A stretch of 24,714 nt of DNA from CAYSRM01 sp964475205 (GCA_964475205.1 CAYYVQ010000045.1:1-24714); one strand, 5' to 3'; shown: positions 8,332 through 16,233, counted from the first letter of the stretch. The notes: generated by a model from the letters alone, not told the origin. Numbers and translations are program-made.

Positions 8332-8468
8332 CCCTAATTAACATTGTTCTTCCCTTATCCTTCATCACGTTCTGTCAAGTTTCCTGCTCCATACGTTGGA
8401 TTAACCACACACCCACACACTCACATACCCACACACAGCTTTCATTACTTTTCATTAAACTTTTGACA
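8332..8468. other. Upstream region of the phosphatase-gcv operon with a CA-rich low-complexity block
   Basis: This non-coding gap lies between the ndh-like gene and the gcv operon. It contains a CA-rich microsatellite-like block at 8405-8437 (CACACCC and CACACTC units). On the minus strand a perfect -35 hexamer TTGACA (8378-8373) lies about 50 bases before the phosphatase start, but no good -10 follows at 16-18 bases. I looked for tandem glycine riboswitch features and did not see them. Confidence 0.4.
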
Positions 8469-9614
8469 CTACCCATTGGATATTCTCTCCTTACCGCTTC
8501 CCCATGCCAATCTCCTCAAAACCTGCCCCTTAAGCGGCAACGACTGGGACCGGTACACACACAACAGATAGTGCAGCAAGGAACACAGCCGGCCCCGGAC
8601 CCTCGCGTTAAAAACAAATCCGCATGATCTCCAGTTCGCCATGGGGACTATAAAGCCAAGATCCAGCGGCCTGTAAGCTTTCATGGGCAGCCCCTGCATG
8701 TTTCTCAGAATGTTCTTTGCAGCATGCCTGCCTTGAATAATGGAAAACTGCACGGCCATTCTTAACGGCTCTCCTCTATACATAAAGCCTGCCACATCGC
8801 CGGCGGCAAAAATATTGTCCTTAACACACAGATCGCTGCCTACCGGAAGCCTTCCCTGCGCTGCGCGGTCTTTTTCAATATTTCCGGGAAACCCTTCGAC
8901 CTTAACCCCTGCAGACCATATAGGCACGGCGCTGCTGAAAGCGCTGCCGTCCGAAAGAGTCAGGTTGGAGCCTTCGATTGACTCGATTTTAGTCCCCGTA
9001 AGCGGCTCAATGTTCATGCTATCCAGGTTCGCGGCCGCGTAACTTCGCATCCAGCCGGGGACATTGCCCAGGATCTGCGATGAAAGCTCAACAATAATAA
9101 TGCGCGGCTGAGAAGATGAATTCCTGAACCGTTGCCGTATATGTGTCGCAATTTCAATGCCCGTATATCCTCCGCCGGCAACAATACAATTCTTAAAATC
9201 TCCGCTTGAAAGCCTTTCATCAATAACCGCCGCGTCCTTCGAATTATCAAGCTTGAAACTTCCGGAACTCATTGCAGAATCGCCGAAAAAATTCGTATCA
9301 CTGCCGGAAGCAACCAGTAGATAGTCATACGGTATATGCTCCTGCGCACAGACAACCCTGTTGCCGTTAACATCAACATCTTTTACTTCCGAGTTAACAA
9401 ACCTTATCCCACGGGATACACAAAACGGAGATATCGGGTACTGAATTGCGCTAACAGCCATGCGGCCTCCTATAACATCCGGAAGAAGCGGCAGAAAGTC
9501 AGATGTAGTTTCTCTGTCAATCAGAGTGACCTCAGTTTTCGGCCTGGAGCTTGCAAATACGCGCGCCGCTTCCAGTCCTGCAAAGCCTGCTCCGATTATA
9601 ACAATCTTTTTCAC
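8469..9614 (-). CDS. NDH-2-like NAD(P)/FAD-dependent oxidoreductase
   Basis: This is a 381-residue flavoprotein with two nucleotide-binding folds: 'IVIIGAGFAGLEAARVF' at 4-20 (FAD) and 'CIVAGGGYTGIEIA' at 143-156 (NADH). It also has 'YDYLLVASGSDTN' and the FAD-contacting 'NIFAAGDVAGF'. The pattern fits type II NADH:quinone dehydrogenases, which pass electrons from NADH to menaquinone at the membrane without pumping protons. A sulfide:quinone reductase is less likely because the paired cysteines of that family are not evident. The start is GTG with GGGAGG 7-8 bases upstream. It is downstream of the MenA-like and DoxX genes on the same strand. The final residues ('ERISNG') overlap a 12-base sequence also found at the gcvPB stop. 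Confidence 0.8.
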   Translation of the reverse strand: MKKIVIIGAGFAGLEAARVFASSRPKTEVTLIDRETTSDFLPLLPDVIGGRMAVSAIQYPISPFCVSRGIRFVNSEVKDVDVNGNRVVCAQEHIPYDYLLVASGSDTNFFGDSAMSSGSFKLDNSKDAAVIDERLSSGDFKNCIVAGGGYTGIEIATHIRQRFRNSSSQPRIIIVELSSQILGNVPGWMRSYAAANLDSMNIEPLTGTKIESIEGSNLTLSDGSAFSSAVPIWSAGVKVEGFPGNIEKDRAAQGRLPVGSDLCVKDNIFAAGDVAGFMYRGEPLRMAVQFSIIQGRHAAKNILRNMQGLPMKAYRPLDLGFIVPMANWRSCGFVFNARVRGRLCSLLHYLLCVYRSQSLPLKGQVLRRLAWGSGKERISNG

Positions 9615-9800
9615 GTTCTATCCTCCCGATCGCATGATTTCACAGCGCATAACCTCACCTTTCCGACAAAACCAATCCGCCCGATCACGGTTCTTAGCGC
9701 CGTGCCATTCCGTAATCTTTCGCCTTCATCTCTCTTCTACCGCGCATCAGGACTTACCCCTCGCCTCAATCCATAACAAATTCAGCCTTGCACCCACCTG

Positions 9801-10721
9801 TCATGCCCCAAAAAACAGCCCCGCAGAGAGCAGGAGCGTGGCGAGCAGATGCGTCATTATCGTCAGTATATTCACAGCCGTCAGCTTGTCCAACTCCTTA
9901 TAGCAACGCATCACTACAGCCGCCGCCGGGATGGAGACTAAAAGGGCAGGCAGAGACATCAGAGTTGCCGGATGAAGAGCTCCCGCAAGTACAGCAACAA
10001 AAATCGGCGTCGGCCAGCCGATCATCAGCAGAGCATGAACTTTTGCCGCACGCCGCAGCCCCAACCGAACAACCCAGGTGCGCTTGCCCACTGCCGCGTC
10101 GGCCTCCCGATCCTGGAATTCGTTAATAAACAACACCCCGGCTATCAGCACGGCAACCGGCACAGACAAAATTAATGACTCAACAGACCATCTTCCGGTT
10201 TGAACAAAATATGCGCCTGCCACTGGAAGAATACCGAAATCAAGGGCAACTATTGCTTCGCCCATCCCACGGTGCCCGAACCTGACCGGAGGCGCAATAT
10301 AAAAAAAACCTCCGATAATTCCCGCTGCGCCAAGCGCCAGAACCTCCCGGCCCACCTCAAAAGCCAGCCAGACCGAGGCAAATATTCCAAGGACAATACA
10401 AGAGACCGAAAGGGTTAAAACCTCGCCGGGCGAAAGCAGCCCTTTCTGGATCAAACGGCTGCCGCCGGTGAACGGCCGAACAAAGGTCCGGTTAACAGCA
10501 TCGTTCCCGCTAAGGTGGTCAAAAAAGTCGTTAGCCACGTTGGCCCCGGCATGAATCAACTGCACGCCAAGTAGTGCAAGCAGGAAGATCCGCCACTTCA
10601 AAACGCCCGTGTGGCTATAAGCCAGAACCGACCCAAGAATAACCGGCGCTGCTGAGGCGGGTAGAAACGGAGCGCGGATTTCCTGAAGCAGCAGCGCGGT
10701 CTTAGAAGCCCCAATGTTCAT
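9801..10721 (-). CDS. menA: MenA-like UbiA-family prenyltransferase (probable 1,4-dihydroxy-2-naphthoate polyprenyltransferase)
   Basis: This is a 306-residue membrane protein with about eight or nine hydrophobic segments. Both Asp-rich prenyl-diphosphate motifs are present: N61-xxx-D65-xx-D68 in 'NVANDFFDHLSGND' and N200-xxx-D204-xxx-D208 in 'NEFQDREAD'. MenA attaches the polyprenyl tail to dihydroxynaphthoate, giving demethylmenaquinone. The 'RPFTGGSRLIQKGLLSP' stretch is typical of a MenA-related branch often annotated only as 'prenyltransferase', so the exact acceptor is inferred. The ATG start has a GGAGA site 6 bases upstream. The neighbouring NDH-2-like enzyme, which would use menaquinone, supports the assignment. 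There are 186 bases between it and that gene, with only a weak CACGG/CCGTG inverted repeat. Confidence 0.8.
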   Translation of the reverse strand: MNIGASKTALLLQEIRAPFLPASAAPVILGSVLAYSHTGVLKWRIFLLALLGVQLIHAGANVANDFFDHLSGNDAVNRTFVRPFTGGSRLIQKGLLSPGEVLTLSVSCIVLGIFASVWLAFEVGREVLALGAAGIIGGFFYIAPPVRFGHRGMGEAIVALDFGILPVAGAYFVQTGRWSVESLILSVPVAVLIAGVLFINEFQDREADAAVGKRTWVVRLGLRRAAKVHALLMIGWPTPIFVAVLAGALHPATLMSLPALLVSIPAAAVVMRCYKELDKLTAVNILTIMTHLLATLLLSAGLFFGA

Positions 10722-10796
10722 TGCATTCTCCAGACCCCGATCTTCCGCAATCCATTGTCATCGCATCTTTCGCAGTTTCTTGTCCTTCCGCGCCGC

Positions 10797-11222
10797 CTAC
10801 TTCAGAAACTTCGCAGAATCCGGTAACATCCTGCCGACCGAAAACCTTCCGGCTCCCATTATGAATACAGAAATAAATACTATCATCAGTTCAAGCGCAT
10901 GCGCCGCGACAGAGAGACCATCGCCCTGCTTCAGGTGCATTGTCGCACCTACCAGCATTGTAAAAGCCATCAACGCGCACGCTACCCTCGTGAATATTCC
11001 CAGTATCAGAAAAATGCCGCCAAAAAACTCCGCAAATGCAGCCATGAACCCCCAGAATGGAGCGCCGAATCCTATTCCTAGATTCCCCATCGCCTGCCCC
11101 ACCCCGGCCCACATTTCCGGACCGCCAAAAAGTTTCGAATGCCCGTGCCATATAAACATCGAACCTATGCCGATTCTAAGAACCAGCAACCCGATATCCC
11201 GAACATGTGTTTCCGTGCTCAT
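10797..11222 (-). CDS. DoxX family membrane protein
   Basis: This 141-residue protein has four predicted membrane helices and the DoxX signature near the N-terminus: 'GLLVLRIGIGSMFIWHGHSKLFGG', about residues 10-33. Family members are linked to thiosulfate:quinone reductase subunits or to oxidative-stress complexes, but most have no assigned reaction. I chose the ATG at 11222 because AAGGAGGT stands about 7 bases before it. The ATG at 11273 would add 17 hydrophilic residues and has no such site. It is probably the first gene of a three-gene minus-strand unit with the MenA-like and NDH-2-like genes, which suggests a quinone-related role. Confidence 0.85.
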   Translation of the reverse strand: MSTETHVRDIGLLVLRIGIGSMFIWHGHSKLFGGPEMWAGVGQAMGNLGIGFGAPFWGFMAAFAEFFGGIFLILGIFTRVACALMAFTMLVGATMHLKQGDGLSVAAHALELMIVFISVFIMGAGRFSVGRMLPDSAKFLK

Positions 11223-11290
11223 ACAAACAACCTCCTTCTTTGACTGACCCGATGATACACTGCTCATGCTCATTCCTCAACAACTAAGTC

Positions 11291-11319
11291 GCTACCAAAG
11301 ATTTCATTTCAGTGGTAGC
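11291..11319. promoter_or_regulatory. Inverted repeat in the divergent doxX / oxidoreductase intergenic region
   Basis: A perfect 7-bp inverted repeat, GCTACCA (11291-11297) and TGGTAGC (11313-11319), is separated by 15 bases. It lies between the divergent DoxX and Gfo/Idh/MocA genes, just upstream of a candidate plus-strand promoter. It could be an operator or a hairpin at the 5' end of the doxX transcript. No known regulator site was recognised. Confidence 0.35.
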
Positions 11320-11337
11320 CTTCTTTAACCTGCTATC

Positions 11338-11366
11338 TTGACACCCGAATGTCTCCCGTGTAAACC
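11338..11366 (+). promoter_or_regulatory. Candidate sigma70 promoter for the Gfo/Idh/MocA gene
   Basis: A perfect -35 TTGACA (11338-11343) is followed after 17 bases by TAAACC (11361-11366), a poor but correctly spaced -10. Transcription would begin near 11373, about 30 bases before the chosen start codon. Confidence 0.4.
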
Positions 11367-11404
11367 TTGACCGAAACCTGAATAACAAAATGGAGACACC
11401 ACTC

Positions 11405-12457
11405 ATGAGTCAATACGGATTCGGAATTCTCGGCCTCGGCATGATCGCCGACTTTCACGCTAAGGCCATAAATGAGCTCGACAACGCAACCCTGGCATGC
11501 GTCTGTTCTCGTTCCATGGACAAGGCCCGCAAGTTCAGCGACAGCTACGGGTGCGTCCCTTACGACGACCTGGATGCCATGCTGAACAATGACGATCTTG
11601 ACGTTGTTACCATATGCACACCCAGCGGGGCGCACATGCAAGCAGCAATAGCCTGCGCCCGGGCGGGCAAACATGTAATCTGCGAAAAACCGCTTGAAGT
11701 TACTCTCGACCGCGTCGACAGAATGATTGCAGCACACGAAAAAGCCGGAACAATGCTGTGCGGAATTTTTCCTTATCGCTTCAGCGACGTTACAACGGCC
11801 ATTCACAGAGCCGTCCAACAGGGCCGTTTCGGCAAGATGACCTTCGGAACGGCACGCGTTCCATGGTGGCGGGACCAGTCCTACTACACCGAAGGGGGAT
11901 GGAAGGGCACAAAAAAGTACGACGGCGGCGGAGCGCTTATGAATCAGTCCATACACGCAATAGACTCGCTTATCTGGCTTATGGGCGATGTCGCATCTGT
12001 TTCAGCTTTTACCGATAAACTTGCCCACCCGACTATTGAAGTCGAAGACACCGCCGCTGCCGCAGTAAGATTCAAAAATGGAGCCCTGGGTTCCATAGTC
12101 GGCGCAACCAGCATATACCCCGGGCATTCACGAAGCCTTGAAATCTGCGGCGACAGCGGAACCGCTGTCTGTGTCGAAGACAATCTGGAGCATTGGAGTT
12201 TCAAGGAAACGTCCACAGAGGACGAAAAGACCCGATCGCGTTTTGCCGCGCCAACGGTCAGTAAGGGCGGAGCTTCCGATCCTTCCGCCATAGGTTTTGA
12301 GGGGCATAGAAGAAATTTTGCCGCCGCGCTTGACGCCCTGGATAAAGGCCTGCCTGCCCCTGTTGACGGCCACGAGGCCAGAAAATCAATCGAGGTCATC
12401 CTGGCCATATACGAATCATCAAAAAAACGGGTTGCCATTGATCTTCCCCTGTCCTGA
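11405..12457 (+). CDS. Gfo/Idh/MocA family oxidoreductase
   Basis: This is a 350-residue NAD(P)-dependent sugar or cyclitol dehydrogenase-type protein. The Rossmann loop 'GILGLGMIADFHAKAI' is at 7-22, 'VTICTPSGAHMQAAIACARAGK' follows, and the catalytic E94-K95-P96 is in 'VICEKPLEV'. The C-terminal substrate domain contains 'DGGGALMNQSIHAIDSLIWLMG' (a stretch with the family's GGxxxxxxxHxxD pattern) and ends with 'EARKSIEVILAIYESSKK'. The substrate cannot be told from the sequence. I chose the second ATG (11405), which has GGAG 8 bases upstream; a first ATG at 11390 would add five residues. The gene stands alone. A GCCAGG/CCTGGC stem-loop follows at 12467-12485. Confidence 0.92.
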   Translation: MSQYGFGILGLGMIADFHAKAINELDNATLACVCSRSMDKARKFSDSYGCVPYDDLDAMLNNDDLDVVTICTPSGAHMQAAIACARAGKHVICEKPLEVTLDRVDRMIAAHEKAGTMLCGIFPYRFSDVTTAIHRAVQQGRFGKMTFGTARVPWWRDQSYYTEGGWKGTKKYDGGGALMNQSIHAIDSLIWLMGDVASVSAFTDKLAHPTIEVEDTAAAAVRFKNGALGSIVGATSIYPGHSRSLEICGDSGTAVCVEDNLEHWSFKETSTEDEKTRSRFAAPTVSKGGASDPSAIGFEGHRRNFAAALDALDKGLPAPVDGHEARKSIEVILAIYESSKKRVAIDLPLS

Positions 12458-12466
12458 TATTCGCGC

Positions 12467-12485
12467 GCCAGGTTGGCTGCCTGGC
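12467..12485 (+). terminator. Stem-loop after the Gfo/Idh/MocA gene
   Basis: GCCAGG (12467-12472) and CCTGGC (12480-12485) form a perfect 6-bp stem with a 7-base loop, 10 bases after the stop codon. The U-tract expected for intrinsic termination is missing, so it may be only an RNA-stabilising hairpin. Confidence 0.4.
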
Positions 12486-12572
12486 AAATAGCGCGGCAAA
12501 TTGAGAGATCTGTATCGCGTTTGATTTTATTGTGGCCAGAAACATCAAATTATGATTTTATAATCAACTGTC

Positions 12573-12600
12573 TTGACAGTCAGGCAATTGAAGGTATTCT
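12573..12600 (+). promoter_or_regulatory. Sigma70 promoter of the tRNA-Asn gene
   Basis: A perfect -35 TTGACA (12573-12578), a 16-base spacer and the -10 TATTCT (12595-12600) precede the tRNA by 40 bases. The predicted transcript begins near 12607, leaving a short 5' leader for RNase P to remove. The AT-rich stretch just upstream (around 12540-12565) could act as an UP element. Confidence 0.7.
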
Positions 12601-12640
12601 ACAAAGGCAATTTTGCGGATACAGCAGGCCGGGAGCCTGG

Positions 12641-12712
12641 TCCAGCGTAGCTCAATGGTAGAGCGGGTGGCTGTTAACCACTAGGTTGTAGGTTCGAGCC
12701 CTACCGCTGGAG
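12641..12712 (+). tRNA. tRNA-Asn (anticodon GTT)
   Basis: A full cloverleaf can be drawn. The acceptor stem is TCCAGCG/CGCTGGA, the D arm GCTC/GAGC with loop AATGGTA, and the anticodon stem GGTGG/CCACT. The loop CTGTTAA holds anticodon GTT (12673-12675). The T arm is GTAGG/CCTAC with loop TTCGAGC, and the discriminator base is G, as expected for Asn. The bases after it are CA then G, so CCA is not encoded and must be added. A good promoter lies upstream. No clear terminator follows before the histidine kinase gene 98 bases downstream. Confidence 0.97.
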
Positions 12713-12810
12713 CAGGCTCTCGGGCTGAATGCCGTAACTACCGGAAGGACAGTCTGCGACGCGTTAACAGTCCGGATTGTAACCTTGTTTCACAAGACCG
12801 CGGGAGAAAC

Positions 12811-15800
12811 ATGAACGCTGATTCCGGAAAATCCAAAAACTCCGCAGATCACACCGCCGGTGCAATCATCGAGGCTATGGAAAACCCGGTTTTTCTCCTG
12901 AGCGCCGGAGGCGCCATCCTTTCGGCAAATTCCAGGGCCACAGAACTTACCGGCTGCCGCCACAGTGAGTTGATCGGAAAACAAATAAGCGATATTGCTG
13001 CGAGCCGGTTTCAAACTGGAAACTTCGAAGCCACAAAACAGCGTTTTCAGGATTTCATAGAAGGCAGGTCAACCAGACCGCCCCAACTTGTCCGGGTTGA
13101 AAACAACAGGAAAATTAAAGTCCAACCGCAAATCTCTTTTCTAAAAGTTGCCGGAAAGGATACCGGGAAAGCCCTGTTGACACTGGGCGATTCTGTAACA
13201 GACAACAACCTGTCAAACGAGGAACGGGACATAGCTTACGACCGCGAACTGCTGCAGGCTGTATTCGACACAGTGCCTGTGCTGCTGGTGGTATGGAACG
13301 CAAGGATGAACAGCTTCAAGCTTAATCGCCGCGCCGAAGAAGTTCTGGGATGGACCACGGCGGAAGCCAATGAAGGAGACTTCATGAGCAAAGTCTATCC
13401 CGACAGGGAATATCGGAAGGAAGTAGCGGAATTTATGCAGTCGCTCGACTCTGAATGGCGAGAATTGACTACAACGGCAAAAAACGGCGAGCCAATCCCT
13501 TGCAACTGGGCCAACGCCCGGCTCGCTGATGATACTATGATAGGCATAGGGATAGATCTTCGAGAGATTAAACTCGTAGAAGATGCCTTACACCGCAGCG
13601 AAAAACGGCTCAAACAGGCCATGATTGCAGGGCAGGTCTATACCTTCGACTGGGATACCGTAAGCGATGAGGTTAGCCGTTCCGAAAACTGTCCGGCAAT
13701 TCTGCATGAGAATTCAGCAACTTGCCACAGAACAGCAGGCAAAGAACACATCAGCAGAATCGTGTCTGAAGACCAGGACGCTTTTAATCAGGTTCTTAAC
13801 AGCCTTTCACCTGAAAACCCCGAATACGAAACCGAATACCGGTATATGCGTCCCGACGGAAAAATCATCTGGCTGGAAGAAAGCGGCTGCGGCTATTTTG
13901 ACGAGAACAGGCGCCTGCTGCGGGTGCAGGGGATTGTTGCCGACGTAACCGCAAGAAAAGAACTTGAAGAGCAGGAAAAGACCACAGTTGCGGCACAGTC
14001 GGCAATAAATACCGTCAATGCCATGGCCGAAGGAGTTGTTCTGCTGGATCTGGATGGAACCGTTGAAACACTCAACCCGGCAGCCGAGAAGATGACAGGC
14101 CTGAAAAAAAACGAAGCCATAGGACATAATATACGCAACCTGATACCCAGGGTAATGGACGGCAACGAACTTGAAGCCGCAATGAGGGCCGTTGAACAGA
14201 TTCAAACAGGCTTGCGGCCCGAGGCCCGTCATATCGTAATACAACCGCTGAATTCAAATCCGATAAGCGTGAGCCCTTCCGTTAGATTCATCAAGCCCAC
14301 GGACAACACATCCGCAAAAGCAGTACTGACTCTTAAGGATGTGACATCCCTGCACAACACAAACGAATTGCTTAAACAGATCTTTGATAATACGCATATG
14401 CACATTGCTTATCTCGACACAAGCTTCAACTTCCGCCGGGTAAACCGGACCTATGCCAGGGGACTCGGGCATTCACCGCAATATTTCCAAGGTAAAAATC
14501 ATTTTGAGCTTTTCCCAGACGAGGGAAACGAGGCAATTTTCAGGAAAGTCCGCGACACGGGAAAACCTTATACCGTATACGAAAAGCCTTTCATACACGC
14601 CGGCGGCGGGGATAATGAGATCTCCTATTGGGATTGGAGTCTGCGCCCGGTGGAAAGCAGCTGCGGCAACACGGCGGGACTTCTTCTCTGTCTTGTCGAC
14701 AGCACCGAACGTGTAAGAACGCGCAGACAGCTCATAAAAAGCGAACGGGAATACCGCGAACTGGTGCACAGCGCAAACAGCATCATAATGCGGATTACTC
14801 CAGACCACACGATTACTTTCTTTAACGAATATGCCCAGAGATTTTTCGGTTACACAAGCAACGAGATTCTGGGCAGAAACGTGCTTGGAACCATAACCCC
14901 AGACATAGATTCGGAGGGCCGCGATCTCAGAAAAATGCTGCAAAAAATAACCGCCAACCCCGAGCTTTTCAGATCCAACGAAAACGAGGGCATCCGCAAA
15001 GACGGCAGCAGGGCATGGATCCATTGGTCAAACCGGGCCATAAGGGACGGGCGGGGAAATGTCATTGAGATTCTCTGTGTCGGCAACGACGTCACCAGGA
15101 GAAAGCGCCTTGAACAACGCGCAAGGAATTATCAGAGGCGCCTGCGCGGTCTGGCCGACCGGCTTATCCAAACCGAGGAACAGGAGAGACGACGGGTAGC
15201 CACTCAAATACATGACACAGTGATTCAGACCTTGTCTCTCTCAAACGTCAGGCTGGGAGGCATACGTTCACAACTCGAGGCAGAAGGCATTGAAAAACAG
15301 TCAAAAAGGATCGACGGCATCCGCAGCCTCCTGTCTGAAGGAATACAGGAATGCCGCACCCTTATGGGGAGACTGGTGCCGTCTCTGCTCTATGAACTCG
15401 GACTGGCGCCCGCTCTTAGAAACCTGGCGGAAAAGCAGCATGAACTTGACGGAACACCGATACATGTGCTCGAGGAAGGAAACATCGAGCCTCTCAATGA
15501 CGCCGTGAAGGGCCTGCTTTTCCAGTGCGCGCGAGAACTTGTCATGAACGCGCTCAAGTATGCCGGCCCGTGTGAAATCAGCATTTTCCTTGTCCGCAAC
15601 GAGGAAGGAATAGAACTGGCCGTCAGCGATACCGGCAACGGATTTGACCCTTCAACCCTGTACAACCACATTGCCGATCATGAAAAGCAAGGCGGTTTCG
15701 GGCTGTTCAGCATCAGGGAACGCCTTGAAGGGCTTGGCGGCGAGCTGATAATTGATTCAGAACCCGCCCATGGAACTACCGCCAAAGTCAGGCTGCCTGC

Positions 15801-15816
15801 TGAAAAGCTGGAATAG
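12811..15816 (+). CDS. Soluble multi-PAS sensor histidine kinase, NarL/DegS type (HisKA_3 + HATPase)
   Basis: This 1001-residue kinase has no signal peptide and no clear membrane segment, so it is probably a cytoplasmic sensor. About six PAS/PAC modules can be seen, near residues 17-130, 146-255, 262-383, 395-512, 518-635 and 645-765. HisKA_3 follows at about 778-850, with the phospho-accepting H801 in 'RRRVATQIHDTVIQTLS'. The ATPase domain (about 885-998) has the N box 'ARELVMNALKYA' (N913), 'DTGNGF' and 'GGFGLFSIRERLEGLGG'. This class normally phosphorylates LuxR/NarL-type response regulators, but none is encoded nearby, so it is an orphan. The first and fourth PAS modules share a similar layout and may be an internal duplication. 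The ATG has GGGAG 5 bases upstream. The signal sensed is unknown. Confidence 0.92.
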   Translation: MNADSGKSKNSADHTAGAIIEAMENPVFLLSAGGAILSANSRATELTGCRHSELIGKQISDIAASRFQTGNFEATKQRFQDFIEGRSTRPPQLVRVENNRKIKVQPQISFLKVAGKDTGKALLTLGDSVTDNNLSNEERDIAYDRELLQAVFDTVPVLLVVWNARMNSFKLNRRAEEVLGWTTAEANEGDFMSKVYPDREYRKEVAEFMQSLDSEWRELTTTAKNGEPIPCNWANARLADDTMIGIGIDLREIKLVEDALHRSEKRLKQAMIAGQVYTFDWDTVSDEVSRSENCPAILHENSATCHRTAGKEHISRIVSEDQDAFNQVLNSLSPENPEYETEYRYMRPDGKIIWLEESGCGYFDENRRLLRVQGIVADVTARKELEEQEKTTVAAQSAINTVNAMAEGVVLLDLDGTVETLNPAAEKMTGLKKNEAIGHNIRNLIPRVMDGNELEAAMRAVEQIQTGLRPEARHIVIQPLNSNPISVSPSVRFIKPTDNTSAKAVLTLKDVTSLHNTNELLKQIFDNTHMHIAYLDTSFNFRRVNRTYARGLGHSPQYFQGKNHFELFPDEGNEAIFRKVRDTGKPYTVYEKPFIHAGGGDNEISYWDWSLRPVESSCGNTAGLLLCLVDSTERVRTRRQLIKSEREYRELVHSANSIIMRITPDHTITFFNEYAQRFFGYTSNEILGRNVLGTITPDIDSEGRDLRKMLQKITANPELFRSNENEGIRKDGSRAWIHWSNRAIRDGRGNVIEILCVGNDVTRRKRLEQRARNYQRRLRGLADRLIQTEEQERRRVATQIHDTVIQTLSLSNVRLGGIRSQLEAEGIEKQSKRIDGIRSLLSEGIQECRTLMGRLVPSLLYELGLAPALRNLAEKQHELDGTPIHVLEEGNIEPLNDAVKGLLFQCARELVMNALKYAGPCEISIFLVRNEEGIELAVSDTGNGFDPSTLYNHIADHEKQGGFGLFSIRERLEGLGGELIIDSEPAHGTTAKVRLPAEKLE

Positions 15817-15902
15817 TGAGCTTACTCCGGAATTTCACAGAGCAACTATCATTACCCTGCATGGCCACCTGCTTGCGCCATAATTACTGATTTTTTAATT
15901 GT

Positions 15903-15933
15903 GCAGATCTGTCCTGAATGGCACTAACTTAAG
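15903..15933 (-). repeat. Palindromic intergenic repeat, copy A
   Basis: Read on the minus strand, the copy starts with CTTAAGTTAGTGCCATTCAG and continues GACAGATCTG. This is a near-complete half of an ideal palindrome centred on AGATCT. It matches copy C (16199-16220) in opposite orientation at 18 of 20 positions in the first block. Its central part (CAGATCTGTCCTGAATGG on the plus strand) also matches copy C in direct orientation. Confidence 0.65.
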
Positions 15934-16039
15934 GCCTTCGCGCATCAAGATTGAACACCCAATATCCAACAAGAAATTTCCAATGTCCAAGGCAAGAGCG
16001 AGAGACAACATGACAGTAATCTCTCTCATCCTGACAAAC

Positions 16040-16064
16040 TCACATACTCACACACTCACACACA
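16040..16064. repeat. CA-rich low-complexity block
   Basis: CACATACTCACACACTCACA is followed by CACAG. It resembles the block at 8405-8437: a 19-base core matches at 17 positions, in the same orientation. Both blocks are intergenic. Confidence 0.6.
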
Positions 16065-16097
16065 GGACGCGCGGTGAAACTATACGCTTTGAAAAGG

Positions 16098-16130
16098 GCT
16101 TAACTAAGCGCCATTCGAGGCTATCCTCAT
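16098..16130 (+). repeat. Palindromic intergenic repeat, copy B (divergent)
   Basis: GCTTAACTAAGCGCCATTC is followed at a short distance by CTATCCTCA. It is a diverged direct repeat of copy C: 16 of the first 19 bases match, and the TCCTCA block is shared. Confidence 0.5.
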
Positions 16131-16197
16131 TTGTTCAGTTGGATATTCCTTGTTGGCTGTTGGATATTGAGAATGCACTTGGAGATACGCTCGAATT

Positions 16198-16233
16198 GCT
16201 TAAGTTAGCGCAATTCAGATCTGTCCTCAATAG
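16198..16233 (+). repeat. Palindromic intergenic repeat, copy C
   Basis: GCTTAAGTTAGCGCAATTC runs directly into AGATCTGTCCTCAATAG. Compared with the ideal palindrome suggested by copy A, about five bases before AGATCT are missing. It lies about 100 bases before tolC. Confidence 0.65.

Larger units (their letters stand above)
15958..16172. repeat. Inverted pair of AATATCCAAC-type repeats
   Basis: CAATATCCAACA occurs on the plus strand near 15960-15971, and its exact reverse complement TGTTGGATATTG near 16158-16169. Both lie beside further degenerate copies (for example TTGGATATTCC at 16139). The two are nested inside copies A and C of the palindromic repeat, so the whole region has inverted symmetry. 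A similar 12-base sequence overlaps the stop regions of gcvPB and the ndh-like gene. Confidence 0.55.

Noticed and set aside
8323..8468. Glycine riboswitch upstream of the gcv operon
   Set aside because: The leader is dominated by CA repeats and A-rich sequence, and I could not find the paired-aptamer core. A covariance-model search would be decisive.
12641..12810. Integrated element using the tRNA-Asn 3' end as attachment site
   Set aside because: No integrase, no second copy of the tRNA 3' end and no change in gene character was seen downstream.
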